Source: Puccinellia tenuiflora (lineage: Eukaryota; Streptophyta; Magnoliopsida; Poales; Poaceae). Taken from it: a stretch of 64,000 nt of DNA. Position numbers and translations under genes: made by a program. The notes beneath the pieces were generated by a model that was given only the letters and a program-made list of their open reading frames with translations, searched no databases and was not told the origin of the DNA. Of the stretch, positions 22,658-33,300 are shown one piece after another. Position 1 is the stretch's first letter. Every line of letters starts with the position of its first letter. The DNA is taken from positions 1 through 64,000 of the forward strand of contig QRDG01002514.1 in the NCBI GenBank assembly GCA_012064385.1. The letters are read 5' to 3'.

Positions 22658-22739
22658 CCACTCCACGAGGCCCGGGAGGGAGTCCACCTCGAGCACTCCG
22701 CGTCTCCCTACCTCCCACCTCTCTCTCGCGCAGCAACAA

Positions 22740-23648
22740 TGGCAAACGGCGGTTGATCGGCGTGGCGGCGACGCGAACAAGAGTAATGAGATCATCTCAA
22801 TGCCCTCCTCGCCCATGTGGATATTTCCAGCTGATAGGTCTTCCTTGCCACCATGCCATTAGTGCTATCTACAAGTGTCAACAACAGATTGATGATTTCA
22901 TTCATCCTTGCTACTCTGTAGAAATGTTCGAAAAATCTATAATCATTGTTTGCGGCCTGTGGAAGGTGAGGAGATGTGGCCTGTATCTGAAAATCTCAGG
23001 CCTCAAGCTCCTGGATATGTGAGAATGCCACGAAGGCCTAAGTAAAATGATAGAAAAAGGGAAGAAACAGAGAAGCCTAAGGGGAAGAAAATGAGCAAGC
23101 ATGGAACTATAATCAAATGTTCATTGTGTGGTGGCACTGGACACAACATGTCAGGGTGCAAACAAAATCCAGAGAGAGGGAAGAAGAATGCACATCTCAC
23201 TAAGACTAGCAAGAAAAATAAATCAACTGAGGTATTCCTTATTTTCCTTTAATTTTCTTTGAACTGTAGAGATTTAACTGAATATTACTTCTGGTCCTTA
23301 TTTTTTTAGATATTTAACCCTACATTAATATTCCAGGGAGCACCAAATGCACAGTCTGCAGCACCAACACCAAGTGCACAATCTGCAGCAACAACAGCAA
23401 GTGCACAACATGCAACAGGAAGTGCACAACTTGGACCATCTTCCAGTTTTAAACCCCCAAGAAAGAGAGCTGCAACATCACAACTTGGAGAAGCAAGAGC
23501 AAGTGCACAACCTGGACCATCTGCTTCCAGAGGTAGAGGAGCTGGAGCGAAAAGGGGAAGAAGAAAGGATGCATCTTCATTGTCAGGCTACAAATATTTC
23601 ACATGCAGTGGGAATCTACTTTTGTTGTTTGTTGTTGGAATGATGTAA
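22740..23648 (+). pseudogene. MULE (MuDR-type) transposase, C-terminal remnant
   Basis: The C-terminal third of a Mutator-like transposase can be read. First is the end of the SWIM zinc finger, CGYFQLIGLPCHHAISAIY, then the typical CYSVEMFEK stretch. A one-base loss then breaks the frame. In the next frame comes NHCLRPVEGEEMWPVSENL, a stop, and then a CCHC zinc knuckle CSLCGGTGHNMSGC near 23125. A GT-AG intron fits 23232-23336, joining STE to GAPNAQS in frame. The last exon is rich in Ala, Ser, Gln, Arg and Gly and stops at 23646-23648. The N-terminal DNA-binding part and the DDE catalytic core are deleted: the TIR region runs straight into the SWIM motif. It cannot be active. Confidence 0.85.
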
Positions 23649-24984
23649 TATTGCAAACATCAAGTTTCCCAGGTTTAAGAACTGCTGTAAACAATTTAAC
23701 TCCAAACATGTTTATGTGGATTCAGTACCAGGTTTATGTGGATTCAGGTTCCCATTTGCATCGTGTCAAATAAAATGCCAGATTTATAAGGTACAAATTG
23801 ATGCCAATTTAGTACACAAACTAAACTCACGTCAAATTCATGCCAATTCAGTATACAAACAAACTCCAGTACAATTTATGCCGGACCCTTCTTTCCTCTT
23901 ATACGGATTGGGTTTCTAGAACACAACTAAACTAGTACTACATCACTGCATTTTCCACACTGTGATATTTTCCATTCAGACCAGTTATCTCTGCATTCTT
24001 CTTCTTCAGTTCTTCTTGCATTGACAGTAGCATCACGTCCCTTGCAATTGGATCTTCAGTGCGAGCCACCATTCCACTATGATCTTCAGACCGAGCCACA
24101 ACTCCTTTCACTAGTAGGAAAATGGCTATAGATGGATTTGTCACTAGTGGCACACCCCGCTTTTGGTGTGCCACTGGCAGGGCCTTACCCGTGGCGCACC
24201 AAAAATGGAATGTACCACGGCTATGTAATGGTCGGGCTGGCTGGTCTGCCCCACCAAAATGCGCTGCGCCACGGGTAAGGCCCTAGCAGTGGCGCACCAC
24301 GGCGAGGTGCGCCACGGCTATTTCTGGTAAAATGGGGGGCATGTACCCGTGGCGCACCACATATTGGTGCGCCACGGGTAAGCTGGCTGCTTTCTGCTCC
24401 CACGCACCCCCCCCACGAGGATCGCTTTTATTTTTGGGAAACTAAAAGAAAAAGATAAAAAAATCAAAAATCAAAATCTTTGAGAACTAGTTATGTTACG
24501 TAACCTAGTTGTTAGGAAAAATATGAAACATGAATTCTGACATATTTTTGCAATAAAAGGTTATGCTTCGGTAAAACGGCGATAACTTTTGCATACGAAC
24601 TCGGATTTCGACGTTTAATATATCAGAAAAACTAGAGAAAACGGTACATCCTAATCAAAGCCGTTTTCGGTCAACATAATCCCCAAATTCTCAAGGGAAC
24701 ATTTATTTTTCGGACGTCCAAGATTTTGGGGCAAAAAAATTATAAAGGGCCTCACTTACCCGTGGCGCATGGGAAGAGTGGTGCGCCATGGGTAGTTGCA
24801 ATACTCGTGGTGCACCACTATGAGATGCGCCACGGCTAACCTGAGGTGCACAATCCACGTACCCATGATCCGACGGCTCCCAGCGAGTTGTAGAAGCACA
24901 CGATCTGTGTGCTTCACGATCCGATGACTCCTATTCACCCTGAGCACCCACCCTTCTCTCCTTTCCTTATCCTCTCCCTTGCCT

Positions 24985-25165
24985 CTCCCTTCTCCTCCTG
25001 CCACCGACGGTGGCGGCCGGAGACGACCAGCGAGCACCTCTCCCTTCTCTCCTTCCCTTCTCCTCTACCTTCTCCTCTCCCTTCCCCTATCCCTTCTCCT
25101 CTTGCCACCGACGGCGGCGACGGAGGCGGAGGCCGGAGACGACCGGCGAGCACCTCCACGACGGT
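24985..25165 (+). repeat. Tandem duplication of a GC-rich block within the CACTA
   Basis: The block cttctcctcctgccaccgac, with the following ggccggagacgaccagcgag, occurs at about 24990 and again, slightly longer, at about 25097. Open frames here (24909-25420 on several frames) are Pro/Ser/Arg low-complexity and arise from GC content. A captured fragment of a host leader is possible but not shown. Confidence 0.6.
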
Positions 25166-25426
25166 GAGGACCTCCACCTCCTCCTCGTCCTTCTCATCTC
25201 CAAGGTCGAAGGTTCCTCCGCGCGAAGCCCCATGCGGTGGCTGGGAGGGATGCCCCATGGCGCCGACGGGCAAGCACGGGGAGCACGAAGGAGAGCACGA
25301 GTTCGAAGCCCCCCGAGCATGGCGTTGTCCGCGAAGCCCCCCGCGATGCGGGGGCAGGCATGTTTTTTAGATTCAGAATACATAGTAGTAGCGCACCAAA
25401 AACAGGTGCCCCACACCTAAGTGTAC

Positions 25427-26914
25427 TGATGTCTACTACACGCTTCTATTCTTGTAGACTTGTTGGGCCTCCAAGCGCAGAGGTTTGTATGACAACAACA
25501 AATTTTTCTTAAGTGAGTAACCCAAGGTTTATCGATCTCAAGGAGGTGTAAGGTGAATCTATCCTCTCTCAAGAAACCCTGCAATTAAGATACAAGAAGT
25601 CTCTTATGTCCCCAACACACCTAATACAACGGCTAATTGTATAGGTGCACTAGTTCGGCGAAGAGATAGTAAAATGCAAGTGATATGGATGGTAAAAGGT
25701 GATTTTGTAATTCTGTAATAAAAATGGCAGCAAGCAAACAAGTGACTAAAAACGGTGTATCAATGCTTGGAAACAAGGCCTAGGCTTCATACTTTCACTA
25801 GTGACTACTCTCAACATCATTAACATAATTAAACACATGATAGTTCCCACAAAAACACATGCATGGTAGACGTTACTCGGAGATCATTCTTTCGTGTATC
25901 AAATAGGATGAGAATTGCGTAGGGCTATGAAAAGCACACCTTAAAGTTCGTATTCCACATCTATGGACACTTCATGCTGTCACTATCCGCATCCAAAGAT
26001 AGTACTACCAAACAGCACAACCTATTTCTTGAATAGTCTCTTTCTTTAATAAGACAAGCATCAAGAAACCTCATGATCTATTCAATCCAACAATAATAAA
26101 GAGCAAACTCATGATGAAGATCCCTCTAATCTTGATGCATAGAGCCACACATGGCACCCTCACTGTCACCGTGCTACCGTGATCACAACGATGACTCCGC
26201 AAATTATACTAGATAACACCACTTGAGCAACATCATATACATTACACATAGGGAAACATCATGTATTCAACTATACTAATAAAGCTCATGATCACAACGA
26301 AGATCACATCATGGGAGAGAGAGATAACCACATAGCTACTTGTATAAGCCTCAGTCCCGGTGAGGGACTACTCCCTCCTCATCGCGGGAAGAAGCGGTGT
26401 TGATGGAGATGGCTCCGGCGGTCGATCCCCTTCCCGGCAGGGTGCCGGAACAGGACCTTCTGAACCCCCGAAACTTGTCGGCGATGGCGGCGGAGCTCTG
26501 TATCGTATTTGGGAAAATCCTTCAGGGGTTAGGGTTTTTTCGTTGCGGCTGATTTATAGGCCAAAGGGCGTCACGAGGGGGTCTCCGAGGGGCAGGGACC
26601 ACCCCCGGCCGCGGCCCCCCTTAGACCCACGGGCGGGACCCGCCCTTGGCCTGTGGGTCCCTCTCGGGGTCGCCCTTCTGGCTCCGGTCCTTATTTCCTC
26701 AATAAAAAATCTCCGTAAATTTTCGTCCAATTCCAAGAATATTTCCAGAAGTAACTTTCTGCAACAAAAACAGGGAACTGGCACTGGGCATCTTGTCAAT
26801 AGGTTAGTCCGACAAAATGCAAAAAATGATGTAATATGGTATTAAAAACATGTGACAACATCACAAAACTAGCATGGATCAATAAAAAATTATAGATACG
26901 TTTGACACGCATCA
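25427..26914 (-). repeat. LTR (downstream LTR in element orientation)
   Basis: 1,488 bp with TG...CA ends, closely similar to 30364-36058 outside the nested solo LTR. Both copies share the block ending ...gacacg(c/t)atca at the right edge. A GC-rich portion with ggcagggtgccggaacagga (about 26436) lies near the middle. Confidence 0.85.
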
Positions 26915-28699
26915 GCATCCCCAAGCTTAACTCCCACTCGTCCTCGAGTTGGTAAGTGATAACAAAATAATTTTTTATGAGACATGCAACCAACACAATC
27001 TTGATCAAGATAGTAATGTAAAGCATAGAACGTGAATGAAGTGATACAACACAATTGTTTATAGTTGATAGTAAGAAAGCAATGAATAACCAAGTTGAAT
27101 CATTCAAGCAAAACCTTTCATAAATAGTACGTTAAATACATGAAAACAATGTGACCCACATATTTGACTAATTCTCAAAGGTAATAGTTCCACAACAAAA
27201 GTGTTTGATAATCAACACAAGGAAGATGTAAGTATTAGCAAAAAGCTTCAACTTCCAACTGCTTATCTTATAGATAAAGTCAATATAAAGATTAATGTTT
27301 AATCTGACGATGCAATATGATCAATGATACCCAGGGTCAATGCTATATGTTTGCTTCGGTGGAGATAGAAGGAAAAGGAAAACTGACTCAACATTAAAAG
27401 TAAAAGAAAGGCCATTCGCAGAGGGAAGCAGGGATTAGTCATGTGCTAGAGCTTTTTATTTTTATAAAACAGAAGTAAAACAATTTTGAGAGATGCATGC
27501 TTTCGTCAACGATTTCACAACAGAGAAGCTATCTAGTCCCCCCATAACAAGCAAGGCTTTTAGACTTGTGAGAGCAGCTGGTTTTAGAGGAACGAGTACA
27601 TTCCTGTTTCTCCTTGGTTTCACCACTGTCCAATGTTTAGAGCTGATTTCTCAGATTTTCATTGCGCGGAGGAGAATGGTGAGTTGTATTTATATTTTGC
27701 TTAAGCTGCTCTCGGGTTGATTCAAGTGAAGACGTAAACCATCGACACCGGGTGAAAGGAGGGGGGGGGGGGGATGACCTTGCTTGTCACAAGTTATATC
27801 TAGCTCTCTACTGCTTCCTCATGAGCTTAAAAACAGAGGCACAAAAAGGAGTATTTTGAATATTTTAAAGGTAGCACATGATAAATTTACTTGGAATGGC
27901 AAGAAATACCATGCATAGGTAGATATGGTGGACTCAGCTGGCAAGATAGTTTGGCTTTGGGATTTGGATGCACGAGTGAACTCTACACTCAGTACGAATT
28001 TTTGGGCTTAGCAAAAGAGATATTTGAAGCAAACATCTAACATTAACCGGTAACAGAGTACCATTAGTCAATCATAACCATAAACGCTCCACACTGTCTC
28101 CTTTGTTGACCAAACAATTCTTTTGATGGAAAGATTAGCTTTAAGAATTAACAACTACGAAACACCACATAGTTTCAAGCTTTTAATAGTATTTCTTTAC
28201 TAATCAATTTCCACTCAAATGACCAGCAAGTTTAAGCATTCATCTTAATATCTCAAAACAAATGAGAAGCATCAAGTATCCACACAATGATCTACAAAAC
28301 TATGCAGTCTTTCATTTCATTCCAATATCACATGGATAGCATTTTCTCACTTTGACAATTAAAGAAATTTATCAATAAAAACTCTCCAACAAGTATAAGT
28401 GAAGAATAAGAGAGTTAACATCAACAACTAGCAGCTCTAAACAAGATAAAAGCTAAAAGCGAGAGCTTACTAGCAAACAAACAGTAGCTAAGAATACTCA
28501 ACAAGATATAAGCGAAGCAAAGGAGTATTCGAATGAAAAAGCGGAGCGTGTTTCTCTCCCACACAAATAAAGCTAGGATCCAACATATGACCAACAAACA
28601 AACAAACAAACAAAACTGAAAGCAAAAAGACGCTCCAAGCATAGCGCATAATATGTAAAGTGATAAAAACTTAGTTCAATGAAGACGGCCTCATGATAG

Positions 28700-28800
28700 T
28701 CGATGAAGAAGAGGGGATGCCTTGGCATCCCCAAGCTTTTACGCTTGATGGTTCTTGATATTCAGAGGGGGTGCCATGGGGGCATCCCCAAGCTTGAGCT
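28700..28800 (-). repeat. Internal polypurine-tract-like copies with hairpins
   Basis: The polypurine tract at the LTR border (AAGCTTGGGGATGC, minus strand, 26915 onward) recurs at 28724-28738 and 28781-28795. The first is part of a perfect inverted repeat, ggggatgcc/ggcatcccc, with a 2-nt spacer (28713-28732). The second has a similar gggggtgcc...ggcatcccc arm pair. Extra tracts could prime additional plus-strand starts in reverse transcription. Confidence 0.6.
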
Positions 28801-29497
28801 CTGATCCATCTTCAATTTCTTCATTATGCTCTCCTTTGGAACTTAAAAACTCCCTTAACACAAAACTTTTCATAAACTGATTAGAGGGTTAGTGCTCATA
28901 AATTAAAATGCACATATGTTCAACTCAAGACAAATTGCAAACAACTTTATTGGGCATTAGCTACTATTTACTAAGCCTCATTGTGGTACTCCTCCTCAAG
29001 AGTATCACATTTGACGATAGTAAAGAGATGAATACAAAATAAAAGCAGAATCTGTCAAAAACTGAACAGCCTGTAAAGATTGAATTTTTCGAGGCACTTC
29101 TGTAGCTCAAATCAGAAAACTCAAAACTAACGAAAGATAGATAAAAGTATCAGGATTGCTGTGTAAACATATCAGAAAAAGATAAAATTCAGGGATTTTC
29201 TGGATTATCGAACAGTGAAGGACAGAAATCTGTTTCTGGACAGCAAAATAATACCTCGCACTTTCAATGCATTAGAGGCTAAACTTGGCATAAAAACCAA
29301 AAGAAAAAGATACAATGAAGTTGCTACAGAGGAAAAACTTCATGACTCAAGAAAAACAAAAACAAACTGAAAGTAAAAGATGGGTTGCCTCCCAACAAGC
29401 GCTTTTCTTTATAGCCTTTTAGCTAGGCTTGAGATTTTAATTATGCTCTCATAAGAATAGGAACTGAAACACAAAAGAGAGCATCAAGAAGCAAATA

Positions 29498-30094
29498 TCA
29501 AACACTTTTAAGTCTAACCCACTTCCTATGTATAGGAATCTTGTAAGAAAATAAATCATTGAAGCATAAAGCTAATAGCAAATGCAACATTAAAACGTTC
29601 AACATAAAGAGGGGAAACTTCATAAGATGAAATTTTATATAACCACGCTTCCCTCTCTCATAATAATTTTCAGTAGAATCATAAGAAAACTCAATAACAT
29701 AACCATCACATAAAGCATTTTTCTCATGATTCACATGCATAAAAGTATTATTATTACTCTCCACATAAGTAAAATCTTTCTCATTAGTAATAGTGGGAGT
29801 AAAACTATCATAACCATCATTGTAATCATCATAAATAGGAGGCATATCATGATCATAATAAACTTTTTCCTCAATAGTAGGTGGACTGAAAATATCACAT
29901 TCATCATAATAATCATCATATATAGGAGGCATAGTATAATCAAAGCAAATTTCCTCCTCAAAGCTTGGGGGACTAAAAAGATCATATTCATCAAAACCAG
30001 TTTCCCCAAGCTTAGAATTTTCCATAGCATTAGCAATAATGGTGTCCAAAGAATTAATGCTAATAACATTGCTACTATAATGATTATTATGCAA
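29498..30094 (-). CDS. Conserved-looking acidic ORF of the non-autonomous LTR element, unknown function
   Basis: A 198-codon minus-strand frame near the 5' end of the internal region. It has three acidic, Tyr-rich repeats of about 24 residues, built on FxPPxxEE(x)xxxD and MPPIYDDYxD (for example DEYDLFSPPSFEEE, DECDIFSPPTIEEK, DGYDSFTPTITNEK). The C-terminal part has a hydrophobic segment FPLFMLNVLMLHLLLALCF (membrane-like) followed by KIPIHRKWVRLK. It has none of the gag, protease, reverse-transcriptase or integrase motifs. I recall very similar short frames in related Triticeae LTR elements, which suggests conservation, but I cannot run the comparison. It could be a remnant of a gag-like or accessory protein. 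The start codon is the first ATG. Confidence 0.55.
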   Translation of the reverse strand: MHNNHYSSNVISINSLDTIIANAMENSKLGETGFDEYDLFSPPSFEEEICFDYTMPPIYDDYYDECDIFSPPTIEEKVYYDHDMPPIYDDYNDGYDSFTPTITNEKDFTYVESNNNTFMHVNHEKNALCDGYVIEFSYDSTENYYERGKRGYIKFHLMKFPLFMLNVLMLHLLLALCFNDLFSYKIPIHRKWVRLKSV

Positions 30095-30363
30095 ATAAAG
30101 TTACATAGGTTTTTTAATTTTCTCTTCAAAAGCATCATGACCAATGTCAAGATAGAGTCTATAAAGCTCTCTCATTTTTTTGTTGTTTTCCATTAAGCCT
30201 AACTAGTGAAATAAAAACAAGAAACAAAAAGATATAACTACAGAATCTAAAGAAGATACCTTCAAGCACTCACCTCCCCAACAACAATGCTAGAAATTAG
30301 CTTCGTCGTCGGAGTGTGAGTACTGCTTACCTTTCCTCCCGGCAATGACGCCAGAAAAGAGCT

Positions 30364-33300
30364 TGATGTCTACTACACGCTTCTATTCTTGTAGACTTGT
30401 TGGGCCTCCAAGCGTAGAGGTTTGTAGGACAGCAGCAAATTTCCCTTAATCGAGTAACCCAAGGTTTATCGATCTCAGGGAGGTGTAAGGTGAATGTATC
30501 CTCTCTCAATCAACCCTGCAATTAAGATACAAGAAGTCTCTTGTGTCCCCAACACACCTAATACAATGGCTAATTGTATAGTTGCACTAGTTCGGCGAAG
30601 AGATAGTAAAATGCAAGTGATATGGATGGTAAAAGGTGATTTTGTAATTATGTAATAAAAATGGCAGCAAGCAAACAAGTGACAAAAGTGACTAAAAACG
30701 GTGTATCAATGCTTGGAAACAAGGTCTAGGCTTCATACTTTCACTAGTGACTACTCTCAACATCATTAACATAATTAAACACATGATAGTTCCCACAAAA
30801 ACACATGTATGGTAGACGTTACTCGGAGATCATTCTTTCGTGGATCAAATAGGATGAGAATTGCGTAGGGCTACGAAAAGCACACCTTAAAGTTCGTATT
30901 CCACATCTATGGACACTTCATGCTGTCACTATCCGCATCCAAAGATAGTACTAACAAACAACACAACCTATTTCTTTAATAGTCTCTTTTTTCAATAACA
31001 CAAGTATCAAGAAACCTCATGATCTATTCAATCCAACAATAATAAAGAGCAAACTCATGATGAAGATCCCTCTAATCTTGATGCATAGAGCCACACACAG
31101 CACCCTCACTGTCACCGTGCTACCGTGATCACAACGGTTGTAATACCCCAGCATTTAGCAACCAACGAAGGGTAGAAGTATGATTTTGTGCATCTGCATG
31201 CATGCATCTGAAAATCCGAATAAATTTTTCGCAAAATAAAACCCTGGAGGGATTGGAGATCATTCAACTTCATGAGTAGAGTTTAGCTCATCTGAGGTGA
31301 ATGTGATAAGTTTTGACATGACCTCCAGGCATTTTAAGCGGTTGCGGGAAATCAGATCCAAATTGGAAAACCTTGTCTTTTCTTTGCCTCAACCATAAAA
31401 GCTAATACAAATGCTTAAGTAATCATATTCTACACCAAACTTGATCTTCTTATCTGATCTTAGCTTCTTATCTTCAAATTTTTCCAAATTCATTCCTGCA
31501 AGAAAAATCAAATAAGAAAGAAACTTGGGATGAGATTCAAAGGCTTTGTGTGATATATAGAAGTAGTTTGGTAACAAGATCAGCTACCTTGTTAATAGAT
31601 TTCTTTTGTATACCTAAAAGCAATTGAATCATCTGGAGTCAAGCAGTCAACAAGGAAGAGGAGCAGCATTTGATCTATACCAGAGAAAGGAACAAAAGGC
31701 ATCACTGAATCATTTACCAAGAAGGCAAAGTATCAATCTCTTAATCTAATCAAGTGCCTTTTTAAGAAAGCCACATAAAAATATTTCTCCAATGAATTAA
31801 TTCCCAAGGAAGAAAATCAAACAAATAATTTTGACCACAAATATGAATCTTGCAAAGCTACTTGAGCATCCCAACCTTATAATAAAATGATTAATAGTTG
31901 ATCATGTTCATGGCAAGTATGCTTTTGAACACAAGATCTTGGGTGCATCTTAAATAATTGGTGTATACATTAAAATGACTAATTCATATCTCTATTTTTT
32001 AAATGTGACTAGGGTATTTCAAAAATTCAAATAAAAATATGTGGAGCTTCTCTACTATATTAGGAGCATCCATGAATTTTTCCATGATTTTTGGACTTGC
32101 CTAAAAGCCCTAAATAAATGTATTAAGTTGCTGTTTTAATGAGTTGATTAATTAAGGAAAAGACCAGGGGTTTTCTGCAAAATGCTCTTTTCTTCTTTCT
32201 TTCTTCTTCCTTCAGGCCAGAAGGACGCTGCCCCTGTGCCGTGCCTTGCCACCTCCTGCTTGCCTCCTTGCCGTCGAGGGGATAAAAGTAGCGAGAGCCG
32301 TCCCCATCTATCTCTCTCTCGCTCACTCTCCCCCCTCGCTCTGTCCTCTCTCTTCTCTCTCTTTCTTCACCGAAACGCAAACCCTAGCCCTACTGCCGCC
32401 GACGGACACCTCAAATCACCGGCGAACGGAAGGGTCCCCGGACCCGTCACCGTGCCCGTTAGAGTCGCACCGCCGTTCTCTTCACACTGGTGCAAGACGT
32501 GGGTGCTGGGAGCCGCTGGAGGAGGAGAACGTGACCGACACCCCGAACGCCGCCGCTGGACGTCGAGCTTGAATCCGTCGCCACCGTTGCTTCATCGCCG
32601 TCCAAATCTTGTCCACGACCACCGTGGTGAGCTACCCTCTCTTTTGCACCTCTTTTCCCTCTCGATTGATCTCTGGAAGCCGTGATTGGGTTCGGCCGCC
32701 AGAGTTCACCGCCGCACCGCCGTGGGGAAATCGCTCCGGTGACCATTTTGAGGCAGAGCCGCCACTCCTAGGCTCGTCTCCTTCTTGTGCACCTGTTGGG
32801 CATCTTGCCTTGGGCCGGGGAAGCCGGAGCCGGCCGGATTTTGGCCGGAATGGCCGCTGGCCATGGTCGATGACGTCGGCTGACGTTAGCCATCCCTGTC
32901 CTTTTATTTTAATTGAATAAAAACCTGACCAGTGGGACCCCATGTCAGAATTTTAATATTTCTCACAAATTCCAGAAAATGATATAAATTTATAAAATCA
33001 ATAACTTTTAATTTGTTTATCAGAAAATTACAAATAAAATATCAAAATGATCAGAAAAATAAAATCTACTTGATTATAATTATTGCATAATTATTAAATT
33101 AACTTTAAATACAGGTTATCTAAAATTACTAAAATGCCACTTAATCATCACCTAAAATTTTGAAATGCAAATAGATTCCTAAAATTAAATAAAAATATGT
33201 TTTCAACTCCAAATTTTATAAGGATTTCAAATATAATTTTATTTAATTTATTGAAGAGGTTTTATTGAATAAAAAATACTAAGATCCATAAATGGATATG

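Noticed and set aside
24756..25420. Possible small Pro/Ser-rich protein genes in the CACTA left part
   Set aside because: Frames exist on both strands over a tandemly duplicated GC-rich block; no domain.
32123..32943. Frames in the CT/GC-rich part of the solo LTR
   Set aside because: Composition-driven and inside a mobile element.
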